Assembly: GCF_001975225.1 (NCBI RefSeq)
Contig: NZ_CP019445.1
Coordinates: forward strand, 434,001 to 498,000
Direction: 5' to 3'
DNA length: 64,000 nt
From: Kosakonia cowanii JCM 10956 = DSM 18146
Lineage (GTDB): Bacteria; Pseudomonadota; Gammaproteobacteria; Enterobacterales; Enterobacteriaceae
In this document: positions 22,475 through 34,451 of the stretch, one piece after another
How positions within the stretch are numbered: the first letter of the stretch is position 1
Layout: the number at the start of each line of letters is the position of its first letter
Notes under the pieces: generated by a model
Databases searched by the model: none
Told to the model about the DNA's origin: nothing
Seen by the model: only the letters and a program-made list of their open reading frames with translations
Program-made: the position numbers and the translations under genes

Positions 22475-23425
22475 TTACTCGACTTCGCGAACCTCGACCC
22501 GCAGCTCTTTTGGCACTTCGAAGACGATATTCTCTTCGCGTCCTTCAAGCGGGATGGCTTCGCCGCCGCCCAGCTCCTGCAGGCGGGTAATCACGTTCTG
22601 CACCAGAATATCCGGCGCGGACGCGCCAGCGGTAACGCCGACACAGGCAATACCCTGAACCCAGCGCTCCTGGATATCAGAGGCATCATCAATCAGATAG
22701 GCCGCTTTGCCCATCCGCTGCGCCAGCTCGGCGAGCCGGTTGGAGTTGGAGGAGTTTTTCGACCCGACTACCAGCACCACTTCCGCCTGTTCAGCCAGTG
22801 CGCGCACCGCTTCCTGACGGTTGGTGGTGGCGTAGCAGATATCATCTTTACGCGGCCCGACGATCTGCGGGAAACGCACGCGCAGGGCGTCAATAACGTC
22901 AGAGGTATCGTCGACGGAGAGCGTGGTCTGGGTCATGAAGGAGAGTTTGCCCGGATCTTTGATCTCAAGCGTCGCCACATCGTCCGGCGACTCAACCAGG
23001 TACATGCCCCCTTTCGGGTTGCTGTACTGACCCATGGTGCCTTCCACTTCCGGGTGACCGGCGTGTCCAATCAGAATCGCCTCTTCGCCACGACGGCTGG
23101 CGCGTGCCACTTCCATATGCACTTTCGTGACCAGCGGACAGGTGGCGTCGAAGACCGTTAAATCACGGCTTTTCGCTTCGTTGCGCACCGCTTGTGAAAC
23201 GCCGTGCGCCGAGAAGATCAGGATCGCGCCGTCCGGCACTTCGCTTATCTGCTCAATAAAGATGGCACCGCGCTCGCGCAGGCTGTCGACCACGTAGCGG
23301 TTGTGCACCACTTCGTGACGCACATAAATCGGCGCGCCGTAGATGGCCAGCGCGTTTTCAACAATGCTGATAGCGCGGTCAACGCCAGCGCAAAAACCGC
23401 GCGGGTTAGCCAACAGGATCTGCAT
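22475..23425 (-). CDS. ispH: 4-hydroxy-3-methylbut-2-enyl diphosphate reductase IspH
   Basis: IspH catalyses the last step of the MEP isoprenoid pathway, giving IPP and DMAPP by way of a 4Fe-4S cluster. The start at 23425 ([14 protein letters not shown]) gives 316 residues, the E. coli length. A longer frame from 23536 lies inside fkpB. The three cluster cysteines are in [15 protein letters not shown] and DDICYATTN. The first 20 bases of ispH overlap the end of fkpB, which is longer than in E. coli. Confidence 0.97.
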   Translation of the reverse strand: MQILLANPRGFCAGVDRAISIVENALAIYGAPIYVRHEVVHNRYVVDSLRERGAIFIEQISEVPDGAILIFSAHGVSQAVRNEAKSRDLTVFDATCPLVTKVHMEVARASRRGEEAILIGHAGHPEVEGTMGQYSNPKGGMYLVESPDDVATLEIKDPGKLSFMTQTTLSVDDTSDVIDALRVRFPQIVGPRKDDICYATTNRQEAVRALAEQAEVVLVVGSKNSSNSNRLAELAQRMGKAAYLIDDASDIQERWVQGIACVGVTAGASAPDILVQNVITRLQELGGGEAIPLEGREENIVFEVPKELRVEVREVE

Positions 23426-23876
23426 CTGTCTCCTCCAGTGCCGGATCGACTTCCAGCACATCGATATCAAAGTGGACGGTTCTGCCCGCCAGCGGATGGT
23501 TAAAATCGACGGTAATCGAGTCGCCGTTGATTTCACGGATCACGCCCGGCATTTCGCTGCCATCCATTGCGGTAAAGAGCATAATCGCGCCGATTTCAGG
23601 CTCGCCGGCGTCCATAAATTCACGGCGCGAGAAGTACTGGATCAGATCCGGGCTCGGCGTGCCGAAGGCGGCATCTGGCTCAAGGGAAAAGACCTTTTTC
23701 TCCCCGGCCTTCAGGCCAAGCAGATGTTGCTCCAGCCCTTCGGAAAGGGAACCGTCGCCAAGGCGAAACAGCGCCGGCTTACCGTTGTTGCGAGTGGATT
23801 CGGCAAGTGAACCATCTTCGAGCTTGAGCGTGAAGTGCACCAGCACTGCGCTGTCGCTCTGTACGGATTTAGACAT
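23406..23876 (-). CDS. fkpB: FKBP-type peptidyl-prolyl isomerase FkpB (SlpA)
   Basis: FkpB is a cytosolic SlyD-like prolyl isomerase with chaperone activity. The product is 156 residues against 149 in E. coli. It shares the FKBP and IF domains ([47 protein letters not shown]). The extra seven C-terminal residues (the tail reads EETDADPVG) run over the ispH start by 20 bases. The gene lies in the order lspA-fkpB-ispH. Confidence 0.95.
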   Translation of the reverse strand: MSKSVQSDSAVLVHFTLKLEDGSLAESTRNNGKPALFRLGDGSLSEGLEQHLLGLKAGEKKVFSLEPDAAFGTPSPDLIQYFSRREFMDAGEPEIGAIMLFTAMDGSEMPGVIREINGDSITVDFNHPLAGRTVHFDIDVLEVDPALEETDADPVG

Positions 23877-23925
23877 GCAGGTTGCTCTTATGTGATAGCG
23901 AATGTAGGACCCGGGTATATTGCAT

Positions 23926-23970
23926 GCCGGATGGCGCTACGCTTATCCGGCTTAATAACCGGGCCTACAA
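23926..23970. repeat. REP unit between lspA and fkpB
   Basis: A palindrome beginning GCCGGATGGCG and ending CTTATCCGGC (23926-23951) is followed by a degenerate tail ending CCTACAA. It lies in the 105-base gap within the ileS-ispH operon. An element here could affect the relative levels of the upstream and downstream parts of the transcript. Confidence 0.88.
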
Positions 23971-23981
23971 CGCTTTATGGC

Positions 23982-24482
23982 TTACGCCTGTTTTTTCACT
24001 GCGGCGGAGGGTAAAAACCCTTCCAGCACGATCAGCGCCGCGCCGATACAGATTGCGGTATCGGCAAGGTTAAAGGTAGCAAAATGCCAGTCGCCCACAT
24101 AAAAATCGATCATATCGACGACAAAGCCATGCCACAGACGGTCGAACAAGTTACCGAGCGCACCGCCAATAATCAGCGCATAGGCGATGTTATTCAGCTT
24201 TTGCGACGCTTTAGCGCGGTACATCAGCACCGTCAGCACCACGCAGATACCGATAGCGATACCCGCGAAGAACCAGCGTTGCCAGCCGCCACTGTCGGCG
24301 AGGAAGCTGAATGCCGCCCCATAGTTACGCGCATAGTGCAGGTTTAGCGACGGGAACAGAGAGACCGTTTCCCCCAGAGCGAAGTTCTGGAGGATCAGGT
24401 GTTTACTGCCCAGATCGATAATCAGCACCGCCACGACCAGCCATAGCCAGCGCAGCCCTGTTGAAAAGATCGGTTTACTCAT
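23982..24482 (-). CDS. lspA: Lipoprotein signal peptidase LspA
   Basis: LspA removes the signal peptide of diacylated prolipoproteins in the inner membrane. The product is 166 residues (E. coli 164) with four predicted membrane helices. The two catalytic aspartates are in NLFDRLWHG and FNLADTAIC. Its start codon shares one base with the ileS stop, the usual translational coupling of this operon. Confidence 0.97.
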   Translation of the reverse strand: MSKPIFSTGLRWLWLVVAVLIIDLGSKHLILQNFALGETVSLFPSLNLHYARNYGAAFSFLADSGGWQRWFFAGIAIGICVVLTVLMYRAKASQKLNNIAYALIIGGALGNLFDRLWHGFVVDMIDFYVGDWHFATFNLADTAICIGAALIVLEGFLPSAAVKKQA

Positions 24483-27298
24483 CAGGCAAACTTACGTTTT
24501 TCGCCGTCACCGGCGACGTTGCTAACACAGCGTCCGCAAATTTCTGCGTGTTCCGCCACCTGACCGACATCATGGGTGTAATGCCAGCAACGCGGGCACT
24601 TCTCACCATCGGCTTTACTCAGCGCTACTTTCAGCCCTTTGAGCAGTTCGCTCTGCTGTACATCCGCAGACGCGCTGGCATAATCCGCAACCTGCGCGCC
24701 TGAGGTCAACAGGACAAATCGTAATTCATCGCCCAGCGCCGTCAGTTTCGCCGCCAGCTCCGGCTGTGCGAACAGCGTCACCGTCGCTTCAAGGGAGCCG
24801 CCCACTTTCTTATCGGCACGCGCCTGCTCGATCACCTTGTTGACTTCGCCACGCACTTTCAGCAGCTCGGCCCAGTAGGCGTCGTTCATCGCTTCATCGT
24901 CCGCCAGGCCAAACAGGCCTTCGTACCACTCGCCGGTGAAGACATACTTCTCGCGATCGCCTGGCAGATAGCCCCAGATCTCATCCGCAGTGAAGGACAT
25001 GATCGGAGCCATCCAGCGCACCAGCGCTTCACAGATGTGGTAGAGCGCGGTCTGACAGCTGCGACGTGCACGGCTGTCCGCTTTCGCGGTGTACTGACGG
25101 TCTTTGATGATGTCGAGGTAGAACGAGCCCATCTCCACGGAGCAGAAGCGCATCAGGCGCTGCACCACTTCATGGAAGTCGTAGGATTCGTAGGCTTTCA
25201 GGATATCTTCCTGCGCCGCTTTCGCGCAGCCAACGGCCCAACGATCCAGCACCACCATCTCTTCCGGTTCCACCATATCTTTCGCCGGATCGAAACCGTT
25301 AAGGTTCGCCAGCAGGAAGCGCGCGGTGTTACGGATACGACGATAGCTATCAGCGGCACGCTTCAGGATCTCGTCGGAAACGGCCATTTCACCGGTGTAA
25401 TCGGTTGATGCCACCCACAAACGCAGGATATCCGCGCCGAGTTTGTTCATCACATCCTGCGGCGAAACGGTGTTGCCGATCGATTTCGACATCTTGCGGC
25501 CCTGACCGTCAACGGTGAAGCCGTGGGTCAGCACCTGACGATAAGGTGCTTTACCCTTCATCGCCGTGGAGATCATCAGAGATGACATAAACCAGCCGCG
25601 ATGCTGATCCGAGCCTTCCAGATACATGTCTGCCGCGTGGCCCGCGAACTCCGGGCGAACGTCGACGACGGAGGCGTGGGTTGAACCGGAGTCAAACCAT
25701 ACATCCAGCGTATCCGGCACTTTGACATAGCTGTCAGCGTCATCGCCGAGGATGTCGCGCGGATCGAGATCCCACCAGGCCTGAATGCCGTCAACTTCAA
25801 CGCGTTTTGCTACCTCTTCCATCAGCTCCAGCGTACGCGGGTGCAGCTCTTCGCTATCTTTATGAACGAACAGCGACATCGGCACGCCCCAGGTGCGCTG
25901 ACGGGAGATACACCAGTCAGGACGGTTAGCGACCATCGATTCGATACGCGCCTGGCCCCAGTCCGGGATCCACTGCACGCCTTTGATCTCTTGCAGCGAC
26001 TGCGTGCGCAGCCCTTTTTGATCCATGCTGACGAACCACTGCGGCGTGGCGCGGAAGATAATCGGCGACTTGTGACGCCAGCAGCACGGATAGCTGTGCT
26101 GCATCTTTTCGACGTGCAGCAGTGCGCCTTTTTCGGTCAGCAGCGCCACGATGATGTCGTTCGCTTTGAAGACGTTGATGCCATCAAGCGTCGGGTAGGT
26201 GCCCGGCAGATAGCGACCGTCCGGGCCAACCGGGTTGGCAATTTCCAGACCGTACTTCTGGCTGATGGTGTAGTCGTCCGGACCGTGACCACCGGCGGTA
26301 TGCACCGCGCCGGTACCCGCTTCCAGCGTAACGTGATCGCCAAGGATCGCCGGCACGTCGAAATCGAGGAACGGGTGTTTGAAGCGCATCAGTTCAAGCT
26401 CAGCGCCGTTGACCGTAGCCAGCACGCGATAATCGCTGATGCCGGTGCGTTTCATCACGCTCTCAACCAGATCTTTTGCCAGGATCAGCGCCTGACCGTC
26501 AACCTGTACCAGCGCGTACTCAAACTCCGGAGAGAGGGAGATAGCGCGGTTAGCAGGGAGGGTCCACGGCGTGGTGGTCCAGATAACCAGCGAAACCGGG
26601 CCGTTAACAGAATCAACGCCGAATTTCGCTTTCACCGCCTGCTGATCGACGGCCTGGAAGGCGACATCGATAGACGGTGAGGTTTTGTCGTAATACTCAA
26701 CTTCCGCTTCCGCCAGCGCGGAACGGCAGTCGACGCACCAGTGCACCGGTTTTGCCCCTTTCAGCAGGTGGCCGTTACCGATGATTTTGCCCAGCGCGCG
26801 GATGATATTGGCTTCGGTTTTGAAGTCCATGGTCAGGTAAGGATGCGACCAGTCACCGAGCACGCCCAGACGGATAAAGTCTTTGCGCTGCCCGTCCACC
26901 TGCGTGGCGGCATATTCACGGCACTTGGCGCGGAACTCGGCGGCGGTAAACTTCTCGCCCGGTTTGCCGTACTCCTGCTCGACTTTCAGTTCGATCGGCA
27001 GACCGTGGCAATCCCAACCCGGAACGTAAGGCGAGTCATAACCTGCGAGCCCTTTGGACTTCACAATAATGTCTTTCAGAATCTTGTTAACCGAGTGACC
27101 AATATGAATGCTGCCATTCGCATATGGAGGGCCATCATGCAGAATGAAGGTTTTTTTGCCTTTTTTCGCCGCACGGATGATGCCGTAGAGGTCATCATCA
27201 GTCCAACGCGCCAGCATTCCCGGTTCGCGTTTGGCGAGATCGCCACGCATTGGGAACCCTGTTTCCGGCAAATTCAGGGTAGATTTATAGTCACTCAT
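24482..27298 (-). CDS. ileS: Isoleucyl-tRNA synthetase IleS
   Basis: IleS charges tRNA(Ile) and hydrolyses mischarged valine. The start at 27298 ([14 protein letters not shown]) gives 938 residues, the E. coli length. The signature motifs are intact: [17 protein letters not shown], and the C-terminal zinc site CPRCWHY with CGRCVSN. In the CP1 editing domain the motif reads [12 protein letters not shown]. The editing residues His333 and Asp342 are kept, but residue 336, proline in E. coli, is glycine (codon at 26291-26293). The gene lies between ribF (45-base gap) and lspA. Confidence 0.97.
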   Translation of the reverse strand: MSDYKSTLNLPETGFPMRGDLAKREPGMLARWTDDDLYGIIRAAKKGKKTFILHDGPPYANGSIHIGHSVNKILKDIIVKSKGLAGYDSPYVPGWDCHGLPIELKVEQEYGKPGEKFTAAEFRAKCREYAATQVDGQRKDFIRLGVLGDWSHPYLTMDFKTEANIIRALGKIIGNGHLLKGAKPVHWCVDCRSALAEAEVEYYDKTSPSIDVAFQAVDQQAVKAKFGVDSVNGPVSLVIWTTTPWTLPANRAISLSPEFEYALVQVDGQALILAKDLVESVMKRTGISDYRVLATVNGAELELMRFKHPFLDFDVPAILGDHVTLEAGTGAVHTAGGHGPDDYTISQKYGLEIANPVGPDGRYLPGTYPTLDGINVFKANDIIVALLTEKGALLHVEKMQHSYPCCWRHKSPIIFRATPQWFVSMDQKGLRTQSLQEIKGVQWIPDWGQARIESMVANRPDWCISRQRTWGVPMSLFVHKDSEELHPRTLELMEEVAKRVEVDGIQAWWDLDPRDILGDDADSYVKVPDTLDVWFDSGSTHASVVDVRPEFAGHAADMYLEGSDQHRGWFMSSLMISTAMKGKAPYRQVLTHGFTVDGQGRKMSKSIGNTVSPQDVMNKLGADILRLWVASTDYTGEMAVSDEILKRAADSYRRIRNTARFLLANLNGFDPAKDMVEPEEMVVLDRWAVGCAKAAQEDILKAYESYDFHEVVQRLMRFCSVEMGSFYLDIIKDRQYTAKADSRARRSCQTALYHICEALVRWMAPIMSFTADEIWGYLPGDREKYVFTGEWYEGLFGLADDEAMNDAYWAELLKVRGEVNKVIEQARADKKVGGSLEATVTLFAQPELAAKLTALGDELRFVLLTSGAQVADYASASADVQQSELLKGLKVALSKADGEKCPRCWHYTHDVGQVAEHAEICGRCVSNVAGDGEKRKFA

Positions 27299-27343
27299 TA
27301 GATTCTCGGTTCCGTATTTCGGTTTGATTAATACCACCAGGCC

Positions 27344-28285
27344 TTAAGAAGCCGGTTTAGATAGCCCAAAAAACTCACGGGCCGCTACCTCATCTCGGGC
27401 GATTTGCGCCTTCAGTTCATCGAGGTAAGCAAAGCGCTGTTCGTTACGTATTTTTTTACGCAGTACTACGTCTATATGGCGACCATAAAGGTCCATTGCA
27501 ACATCCAGCAGGTGCACTTCCAGCTGTTGGCGAATACCTGCCACCGTCGGACGGGTACCAATATTGGCCACGCCCGGCAGCAGCGTATCGCCGAGCCCCG
27601 CCACTTCAACCGCGTAGACCCCTTTTACCGGGGAGACCTGGCGGCGCAGCGGCACATTCGCCGTCGGAAAACCGATGGTGCGCCCCAGCGCATCGCCGTG
27701 GACAACGCGCCCGGAGATGCTGAACGGGCGGCCAAGTAGATTCTCGGCCAGCGCCAGGTCGTCGTTCGCCAGCGCCTGGCGAATCGCGGTGCTGCTCACC
27801 CGCACGCCGCCTTCGCAGAAGGTTTGCGTACTGGTGACGTCAAAGCCATATTTCTCGCCGGCCTTCTGTAATAACAAGAAATCCCCCTGGCGACCAGCGC
27901 CAAAACGGAAATCGTCACCGACTGCGAGAAATTTCACACCGAGGCGGTCGACCAGCAGGTCGCTGACAAAGGTTTGTGCGGTTAGCGCCGCAAAACGCCT
28001 GTCGAAGCGCAGGCAGAGAACATACTCCACGCCACACTCGGCCAGCCAGCGAAGCTTCTCGCGCAGACGCGTTAGCCGCGCGGGGGATTTTTCCCCGGCG
28101 AACAGCTCCAGCGGCTGCGGTTCAAAAATCATCACCACCACCGGCAGGCCACGCGCGCGCCCTTCTGCGCCCAGCCCCTGTAGCAACGCCTGATGACCGC
28201 GATGTACGCCGTCGAAATTACCAATAGTCAGCACACACCCGTGCGGTGCATGACTGAGGTTATGTATGCCGCGTATCAGCTTCAT
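27344..28285 (-). CDS. ribF: Bifunctional riboflavin kinase/FAD synthetase RibF
   Basis: RibF phosphorylates riboflavin to FMN and adenylylates FMN to FAD. The product is 313 residues, as in E. coli. The N-terminal nucleotidyltransferase domain has GNFDGVHRGH and VGDDFRFGAGRQG. The C-terminal flavokinase domain has GDALGRTIGFPTANV. It is the first gene of the operon through ispH and is divergent from rpsT. Confidence 0.97.
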   Translation of the reverse strand: MKLIRGIHNLSHAPHGCVLTIGNFDGVHRGHQALLQGLGAEGRARGLPVVVMIFEPQPLELFAGEKSPARLTRLREKLRWLAECGVEYVLCLRFDRRFAALTAQTFVSDLLVDRLGVKFLAVGDDFRFGAGRQGDFLLLQKAGEKYGFDVTSTQTFCEGGVRVSSTAIRQALANDDLALAENLLGRPFSISGRVVHGDALGRTIGFPTANVPLRRQVSPVKGVYAVEVAGLGDTLLPGVANIGTRPTVAGIRQQLEVHLLDVAMDLYGRHIDVVLRKKIRNEQRFAYLDELKAQIARDEVAAREFFGLSKPAS

Positions 28286-28875
<590 letters not shown>

Positions 28876-28896
28876 TCGCTTCGCTGTTCGCTTTGT

Positions 28897-28925
28897 AAAA
28901 AAAACCCGCTTCGGCGGGTTTTTTC
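28897..28925. terminator. Bidirectional terminator of rpsT and nhaR
   Basis: The stem AACCCGC / GCGGGTT with a TTCG tetraloop is flanked by A- and T-runs on both sides. It ends transcription from rpsT and, on the other strand, overlaps the last bases of nhaR. Confidence 0.9.
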
Positions 28926-29823
28926 ATTTCTGGCGGAGCGCGAAAAGCGCTGAATAATCGCGATTGCAGATGCGCTGCACCGCCGGATGCTGGATCATCC
29001 GTTCAGCAAAAATCGCGTGATACTCCTCCTGCACATTGTCGAGCCGACCGATCTCCACCATTCGCGCATCGGCATAGAAGTCGTCTCCATAGGAGGTCGG
29101 CGCAACAAATATGGCGTCATGTTTCGCGCCAAAGGCCTTCATCAGCGCAGCATCATCAAACTCGCCGAGGATCTCCACCTGCAGATTCTGCACATGAAAC
29201 CAGTTCATTAACTTGCGGCCGAGCATTGAGCGGCGACCGGGAATTAATAACCGACGCGTTTCAAGGCTGGCGGGAAACGGCAGATCGGGCACCGGGCCGC
29301 TGCTCCAGAAGCTGACGCTGCATTCGCCAATCTTCACCGAAAAGAGCCCCTCCTGCTGGGCAGAGTCGATGGGGCAGTCAGAGATAATCATATCGAGCTT
29401 ATGCTGGCTTAACTGCTCCAGCAGCAACTCGTGCGTCGACTCAAAGCAGCGCAGGTGAATCGGCTCGCCTTCCTGTACGACGGCATCAAGAATGCCGCTC
29501 ACCAGCCGCTTTGAGAGCGCATCCGCCACGCCGACATCAAACAGCAGGTTCGCCTCTTTGCGGTAGTTGATGATATCGAGCATCTCCTGGCTTAACGCGA
29601 ACATCTTATCCGCATAGCGAAACACCAGTTGACCCAGTTCGGTAGCTTCCAGCCCCCGCCCTTTACGTTTAAAGAGCTTGCCCTGCAGCCGCTCCTCCAG
29701 CGCTTTGATCTGCCCGGTGATCGTCTGCGGCGTTAAGTAAAGCGCCTCCGCCGCGCCAACGACGGAGCCTTCCCGGTAGACATGCCAGAAGTAGTACAGA
29801 TGGTTGTAATTGATATATGACAT
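28924..29823 (-). CDS. nhaR: LysR-type activator of nhaA, NhaR
   Basis: NhaR is a Na+-responsive LysR-family activator of nhaA, and in E. coli also of pgaABCD. The product is 299 residues (E. coli 301). The N-terminal winged helix-turn-helix is clear ([42 protein letters not shown]), followed by the LysR effector domain. The gene lies 20 bases after nhaA on the same strand and is likely cotranscribed. Confidence 0.96.
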   Translation of the reverse strand: MSYINYNHLYYFWHVYREGSVVGAAEALYLTPQTITGQIKALEERLQGKLFKRKGRGLEATELGQLVFRYADKMFALSQEMLDIINYRKEANLLFDVGVADALSKRLVSGILDAVVQEGEPIHLRCFESTHELLLEQLSQHKLDMIISDCPIDSAQQEGLFSVKIGECSVSFWSSGPVPDLPFPASLETRRLLIPGRRSMLGRKLMNWFHVQNLQVEILGEFDDAALMKAFGAKHDAIFVAPTSYGDDFYADARMVEIGRLDNVQEEYHAIFAERMIQHPAVQRICNRDYSALFALRQK

Positions 29824-29843
29824 GGCGCTTTACCTTTTGGTGA

Positions 29844-31010
29844 CTACGCCGTGCGGATAATGCGCGTACGCAGCAGGCAGTAACCCGCTACGGCCGAGAT
29901 AACCGAGCCGGTGAGAATGCCCAGTTTGCTCCAGGCGATCATATCGGCATGCTCATCACCAAAGGCGAGCGACGAGATAAAGATCGACATGGTAAAGCCG
30001 ATGCCGCACAGCACGCCGACCGCCATAATCTGTTTGAACACCGCGCCGTGCGGCAGCTTCGCCAGTTTCAAACGCAGCGCCAGCCAGCAGAAGAGCGAAA
30101 TGCCGAGCGGCTTACCGATCACCAGACCGGCAATAATCCCCAACGGCAGTACATCCGTCAGGCCGGAGAGCGACATACCGGTAAGAGGAACCCCGGCATT
30201 GGCAAAAGCAAACAGCGGCAGAATAAGCCAGGCAACCCACGGGCTAATCGCATCACTCAGCTGATGTAACGGCGACACGCCATTCTCTTTCTTCAGCGGC
30301 ACAAAGAAACCGACGATAACGCCCGCAAGCGTGGCATGTACGCCGGATTTCAGCACCGCCGTCCACAGCACGACGCCCACTAACATATAGAGACCGATAC
30401 GGCGCACGTTGAGCGCGTTCATGATGGCAAGCACAGCGATAGCGGTGGCGGCAACGCCCAGCGCCAGAGTCGAGAGATCGCTGGTGTAGAAGAGTGCGAT
30501 AATCACAATCGCGCCGAGATCGTCAATGATCGCCAGCGCCATCAGAAACACCTTCAGTACCGGCGGGACGCGATTACCTAACAGCGCCAGTACGCCAAGG
30601 GCAAAGGCAATATCGGTCGCGGTAGGAATGGCCCAGCCGTGGCTTGCCAGCGGGTTATGACCATTAAACAGCAGGAAGATCAGCGCGGGTGCAACCATTC
30701 CACCCAGCGCGGCAATCACCGGGAATACCGCCTGCTGGCGGCTGGCGAGGGTTCCCTCAACCAGTTCATACTTCACTTCCAGACCGACCATCAGGAAAAA
30801 GATCGCCATCAGCGCATCGTTAATCCACAACAGCATGTCTTTATTGATCTCAAGCGAGCCGACTTTCAGCTGGACCGGGGTCTGTAAAAACGAGCTGTAA
30901 ATCTCCTGCGTCGCGCCAAGGTTTGCGCAGAGCATGGCCAGCGCAGCGGCCAAAATCAGCACGATGCCACCTGAGGCATCGCTATTTAAAAAACGGTGCA
31001 AAAACTTCAT
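29844..31010 (-). CDS. nhaA: Na+/H+ antiporter NhaA
   Basis: NhaA exchanges two H+ for one Na+ across the inner membrane and is the main sodium and alkaline pH antiporter. The product is 388 residues, the E. coli length. The essential aspartate pair (Asp163-Asp164 in E. coli) is in [12 protein letters not shown], and the pH-related His225 is in [13 protein letters not shown]. About 12 membrane helices can be read. It precedes nhaR. Confidence 0.97.
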   Translation of the reverse strand: MKFLHRFLNSDASGGIVLILAAALAMLCANLGATQEIYSSFLQTPVQLKVGSLEINKDMLLWINDALMAIFFLMVGLEVKYELVEGTLASRQQAVFPVIAALGGMVAPALIFLLFNGHNPLASHGWAIPTATDIAFALGVLALLGNRVPPVLKVFLMALAIIDDLGAIVIIALFYTSDLSTLALGVAATAIAVLAIMNALNVRRIGLYMLVGVVLWTAVLKSGVHATLAGVIVGFFVPLKKENGVSPLHQLSDAISPWVAWLILPLFAFANAGVPLTGMSLSGLTDVLPLGIIAGLVIGKPLGISLFCWLALRLKLAKLPHGAVFKQIMAVGVLCGIGFTMSIFISSLAFGDEHADMIAWSKLGILTGSVISAVAGYCLLRTRIIRTA

Positions 31011-31124
31011 CGGATTCTCCCACTCCCTGTAACGTCGTGGCGGCTATCTTACTCCTCGCTACTCTTCGTTAAAAACAGATTATTATTGCTTATCAGCTCT
31101 GTTTTCCCGAGGTATGCGAGCGGG

Positions 31125-31150
31125 CAAAAAAAACCCGGCAGCGCCGGGTT
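31125..31150 (-). terminator. dnaKJ terminator
   Basis: An 8-base perfect stem (AACCCGGC / GCCGGGTT, 31132-31139 and 31143-31150) is followed on the minus strand by a run of Ts. It lies 25 bases past the dnaJ stop. Confidence 0.9.
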
Positions 31151-31175
31151 GATAAAGAGAGGTGATGCGGGACGC

Positions 31176-32318
31176 TTAGCGCGTCAGATCGTCGAAGAAT
31201 TTTTTCACGCCGTCAAAGAAGCTTTTGGAGCGCGGGCTGTTGTTTTCCCCCGTCGGGCCACCAAAGCTGTCCTGCAGATCCTGCAGCAGCTGTTTCTGCT
31301 TCTCGTTCAGGCCGACCGGCGTCTCTACGACTACGCGGCACAGCAGATCGCCCTGCGCGCCACCGCGTACGGATTTCACGCCTTTACCGCGCATGCGGAA
31401 CAGCTTGCCGGTCTGGGTTTCGCTCGGCACTTTCAGCTTCACCCGACCATCCAGCGTCGGCACTTCGATTTCTCCGCCCAGCGCCGCCATAGCAAAGTTG
31501 ATCGGCACTTCGCAGTAGAGGTTATTGCCTTCGCGTTCGAAGATCGGATGCTGTTTCACCTGCACCTGAACATAGAGATCGCCCGCCGGTGCGCCGTGCT
31601 CGCCCGCTTCGCCTTCGCCGCTCAGACGAATACGATCGCCGGTGTCTACCCCTGCCGGGATCTTCACGGAGAGGGTTTTGGATTTCTCAACGCGACCGTG
31701 ACCGTGACATTTGTTGCACGGATCTTTAATCAGCGTACCGCGGCCCTGACAGTGCGGACAGGTCTGCTGTACGGCAAAGAAGCCCTGGCGCATCTGCACC
31801 TGGCCGGAGCCATGACAGGTCGGACAGGTCTGCGGCTGGGTACCCGCTTTTGCGCCGCTGCCGTGGCAGATGTCGCACTCTTCCAGCGTCGGGATGCGGA
31901 TCTCTTTCGTGACGCCGCGTACCGCTTCTTCCAGCGTCAACTCCATGGTGTAACGCAGATCGGAACCACGCGCCGCGCGCTGACGACCACGACCGCCGCC
32001 GAAGATGTCGCCAAAGACATCGCCAAAGATGTCGCTGAAGTCGGCACCGCCACCAAAGCCGCCGCCACCGTATCCACCGCCGCCGCCGCCCTGCTCAAAG
32101 GCCGCATGGCCGTACTGATCGTACGCCGCGCGTTTCTGGGGATCGGTCAGGACCTTATAGGCTTCGTTGATCTCTTTGAATTTGCTTTCGGCCTCTTTAT
32201 CGCCCTGGTTGCGGTCCGGGTGAAATTTCATGGCCAGGCGTCGGTACGCCTTTTTGATCTCAGACTCTTCGGCCGTTTTCGACACGCCGAGAATCTCGTA
32301 ATAATCTTGCTTCGCCAT
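31176..32318 (-). CDS. dnaJ: Co-chaperone DnaJ (Hsp40)
   Basis: DnaJ delivers unfolded substrates to DnaK and stimulates its ATPase. The product is 380 residues (E. coli 376). The J domain has the HPD motif ([12 protein letters not shown]). It is followed by a Gly/Phe-rich linker and the zinc-binding region with four repeats ([32 protein letters not shown]), then the C-terminal substrate-binding domains. It lies 85 bases after dnaK in the same operon. Confidence 0.98.
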   Translation of the reverse strand: MAKQDYYEILGVSKTAEESEIKKAYRRLAMKFHPDRNQGDKEAESKFKEINEAYKVLTDPQKRAAYDQYGHAAFEQGGGGGGYGGGGFGGGADFSDIFGDVFGDIFGGGRGRQRAARGSDLRYTMELTLEEAVRGVTKEIRIPTLEECDICHGSGAKAGTQPQTCPTCHGSGQVQMRQGFFAVQQTCPHCQGRGTLIKDPCNKCHGHGRVEKSKTLSVKIPAGVDTGDRIRLSGEGEAGEHGAPAGDLYVQVQVKQHPIFEREGNNLYCEVPINFAMAALGGEIEVPTLDGRVKLKVPSETQTGKLFRMRGKGVKSVRGGAQGDLLCRVVVETPVGLNEKQKQLLQDLQDSFGGPTGENNSPRSKSFFDGVKKFFDDLTR

Positions 32319-32343
32319 CGGTTTATCTGCCCCTTAACATACG

Positions 32344-32378
32344 AGCACGGGCGTGGAGAAAACTCCGACGCCCGTGCT
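32344..32378 (-). repeat. Inverted repeat in the dnaK-dnaJ spacer
   Basis: An 11-base perfect stem (AGCACGGGCGT / ACGCCCGTGCT) is extended by GGAG/CTCC across a short bulge and closed by an A-rich loop. It has no T-run, so it is more likely an mRNA-processing or differential-expression hairpin than a full terminator. Confidence 0.65.
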
Positions 32379-32403
32379 GGTTATCTACCCTGCATAAGGG
32401 CGA

Positions 32404-34329
32404 TTACTTTTTGTCTTTAACTTCTTCGAACTCGGCGTCAACCACGTCGTCATCTTTCGCCGCGTTGGCGTTGTTCGCAGAAGCATCAGCGCCGCCCGCC
32501 TGCTGCTGTGCGTGCTGCTGCTGGGCGATTTCCATCAGTTTCTGGGAAACCTGTGCCAGCGCCTGCATTTTCGCGTCGATGGCGGCTTTGTCTTCGCCTT
32601 TCAGCGCGGTTTCCAGCTCGCTCAGCGCGGACTCGATTGCAGTTTTGTCTTCAGCTGGCAGTTGGTCGCCTGCTTCTTCAACCTGCTTACGGGTGCTGTG
32701 CAGCAGATGATCGCCCTGGTTACGGGTCTGTACCAGCTCTTCGAACTTACGGTCAGACTCGGCGTTCGCTTCCGCGTCACGCACCATTTTCTGGATTTCA
32801 TCCTCGTTCAGACCAGAAGAAGCCTTGATGGTGATCTTCTGCTCACGGTTGGTATTCTTGTCTTTCGCAGAGACGTGCAGAATACCATCGGCGTCGATAT
32901 CGAAGGTGACTTCGATCTGCGGCATGCCGCGCGGTGCCGGGTTGATACCGTCGAGGTTGAACTGGCCCAGCGATTTGTTATCGGAGGCGCGTTTACGCTC
33001 ACCCTGCAGCACATGGATGGTTACCGCAGACTGGTTGTCTTCCGCAGTAGAGAACACCTGGCTGTGCTTGGTCGGGATAGTGGTGTTTTTGTTGATCAGC
33101 GGAGTCATCACGCCGCCCATGGTTTCGATACCCAGCGACAGCGGGGTAACGTCCAGCAGCAGAACGTCTTTAACTTCACCGGTCAGAACGCCGCCCTGAA
33201 CCGCAGCACCGATAGCTACTGCTTCATCCGGGTTCACGTCTTTACGCGGATCTTTGCCGAAGAACTCAGCCACTTTTTTCTGCACCATTGGCATACGGGT
33301 CTGGCCACCGACCAGGATCACGTCGTTGATGTCAGAAACGGAGAGGCCCGCATCCTGCAGCGCAACTTTCAGCGGCTCGATAGAACGGCTTACCAGGTCT
33401 TCGACCAGGCTTTCCAGTTTCGCGCGAGTCACTTTGATGTTCATGTGTTTCGGACCGGTCGCGTCTGCGGTGATGTACGGCAGGTTCACGTCGGTCTGCT
33501 GTGCAGAAGAGAGCTCGATTTTCGCTTTCTCTGCCGCTTCTTTCAGGCGCTGCATTGCCAGCGGATCGTTGCGCAGATCGATACCCTGATCTTTCTTGAA
33601 CTCTTCTACCAGGTAGTTGATCAGACGGCTGTCGAAGTCTTCACCACCGAGGTGGGTATCACCGTTGGTCGCCAGTACTTCGAAGGTTTTTTCGCCGTCA
33701 ACATCGTCGATTTCGATGATGGAGATATCGAAGGTACCGCCGCCCAGGTCGTATACCGCGATAGTGCGGTTGCCGGTCTCTTTATCCAGACCGTAAGCCA
33801 GCGCAGCCGCTGTCGGTTCGTTGATAATACGTTTTACTTCCAGGCCCGCGATACGGCCGGCGTCTTTGGTCGCCTGACGCTGCGCATCGTTAAAGTAAGC
33901 CGGAACAGTGATAACCGCTTCAGTTACCGGTTCGCCCAGGTAATCTTCCGCCGTTTTCTTCATTTTTTTCAGCACTTCAGCAGAGATCTGCGGCGGTGCC
34001 ATTTTGTTGCCTTTCACATCAATCCAGGCGTCGCCGTTGTCGGCTGCCATGATTTTGTAAGGCATGATAGATACGTCACGCTGGACTTCTTCGTCCTGGA
34101 AGCGACGGCCAATCAGGCGCTTGATCGCAAACAGCGTGTTTTGCGGGTTCGTCACTGCCTGACGTTTAGCCGGCTGACCTACCAGAGTCTCGCCATCCTG
34201 TGTGTACGCAATTACGGAAGGCGTGGTGCGATCGCCCTCAGCGTTCTCAAGCACGCGTGCCGAAGCGCCATCCATGATGGCTACACAAGAGTTGGTTGTC
34301 CCAAGGTCGATACCAATAATTTTACCCAT
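32404..34329 (-). CDS. dnaK: Molecular chaperone DnaK (Hsp70)
   Basis: DnaK is the ATP-driven central chaperone for unfolded proteins and, with DnaJ and GrpE, controls sigma-32. The product is 641 residues (E. coli 638). The nucleotide-binding domain starts [12 protein letters not shown] and contains YDLGGGTFD and VGGQTRMP. The linker and substrate-binding domain follow, then a Gln/Ala-rich tail ending EEVKDKK. It is the first gene of the dnaKJ operon and has two heat-shock promoters upstream. Confidence 0.98.
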   Translation of the reverse strand: MGKIIGIDLGTTNSCVAIMDGASARVLENAEGDRTTPSVIAYTQDGETLVGQPAKRQAVTNPQNTLFAIKRLIGRRFQDEEVQRDVSIMPYKIMAADNGDAWIDVKGNKMAPPQISAEVLKKMKKTAEDYLGEPVTEAVITVPAYFNDAQRQATKDAGRIAGLEVKRIINEPTAAALAYGLDKETGNRTIAVYDLGGGTFDISIIEIDDVDGEKTFEVLATNGDTHLGGEDFDSRLINYLVEEFKKDQGIDLRNDPLAMQRLKEAAEKAKIELSSAQQTDVNLPYITADATGPKHMNIKVTRAKLESLVEDLVSRSIEPLKVALQDAGLSVSDINDVILVGGQTRMPMVQKKVAEFFGKDPRKDVNPDEAVAIGAAVQGGVLTGEVKDVLLLDVTPLSLGIETMGGVMTPLINKNTTIPTKHSQVFSTAEDNQSAVTIHVLQGERKRASDNKSLGQFNLDGINPAPRGMPQIEVTFDIDADGILHVSAKDKNTNREQKITIKASSGLNEDEIQKMVRDAEANAESDRKFEELVQTRNQGDHLLHSTRKQVEEAGDQLPAEDKTAIESALSELETALKGEDKAAIDAKMQALAQVSQKLMEIAQQQHAQQQAGGADASANNANAAKDDDVVDAEFEEVKDKK

Positions 34330-34376
34330 CTAAACGTCTCCACTAAAAATTCGTCATCAGCTGGTTGTGAACCTGT

Positions 34377-34403
34377 AATAAGGGCAAACCTCACGGTTTC
34401 AAC
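34377..34403 (-). promoter_or_regulatory. dnaK sigma-32 promoter P2
   Basis: On the minus strand GTTGAAA (34397-34403) is followed after 12 bases by CCCTTATT (34377-34384). Both elements and the flanking sequence resemble the E. coli dnaK P2 heat-shock promoter. Confidence 0.75.
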
Positions 34404-34451
34404 TGCCCTGTATTGATTTTTTTACAAGCCCACAAAATGCGGTTGACTACA

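Noticed and set aside
23426..23536. N-terminal extension of ispH
   Set aside because: The extra 37 codons lie inside fkpB and do not resemble any IspH; the conserved start is at 23425.
30996..32420. 474-codon open frame on the plus strand opposite dnaJ
   Set aside because: It is a shadow of dnaJ codons, and the translation is low-complexity Ala/Arg/Phe.
32512..34416. 634-codon open frame on the plus strand opposite dnaK
   Set aside because: Antisense open frames over dnaK are a well-known artefact of its codon use. The translation is Phe/Val/Arg-rich, without any domain.
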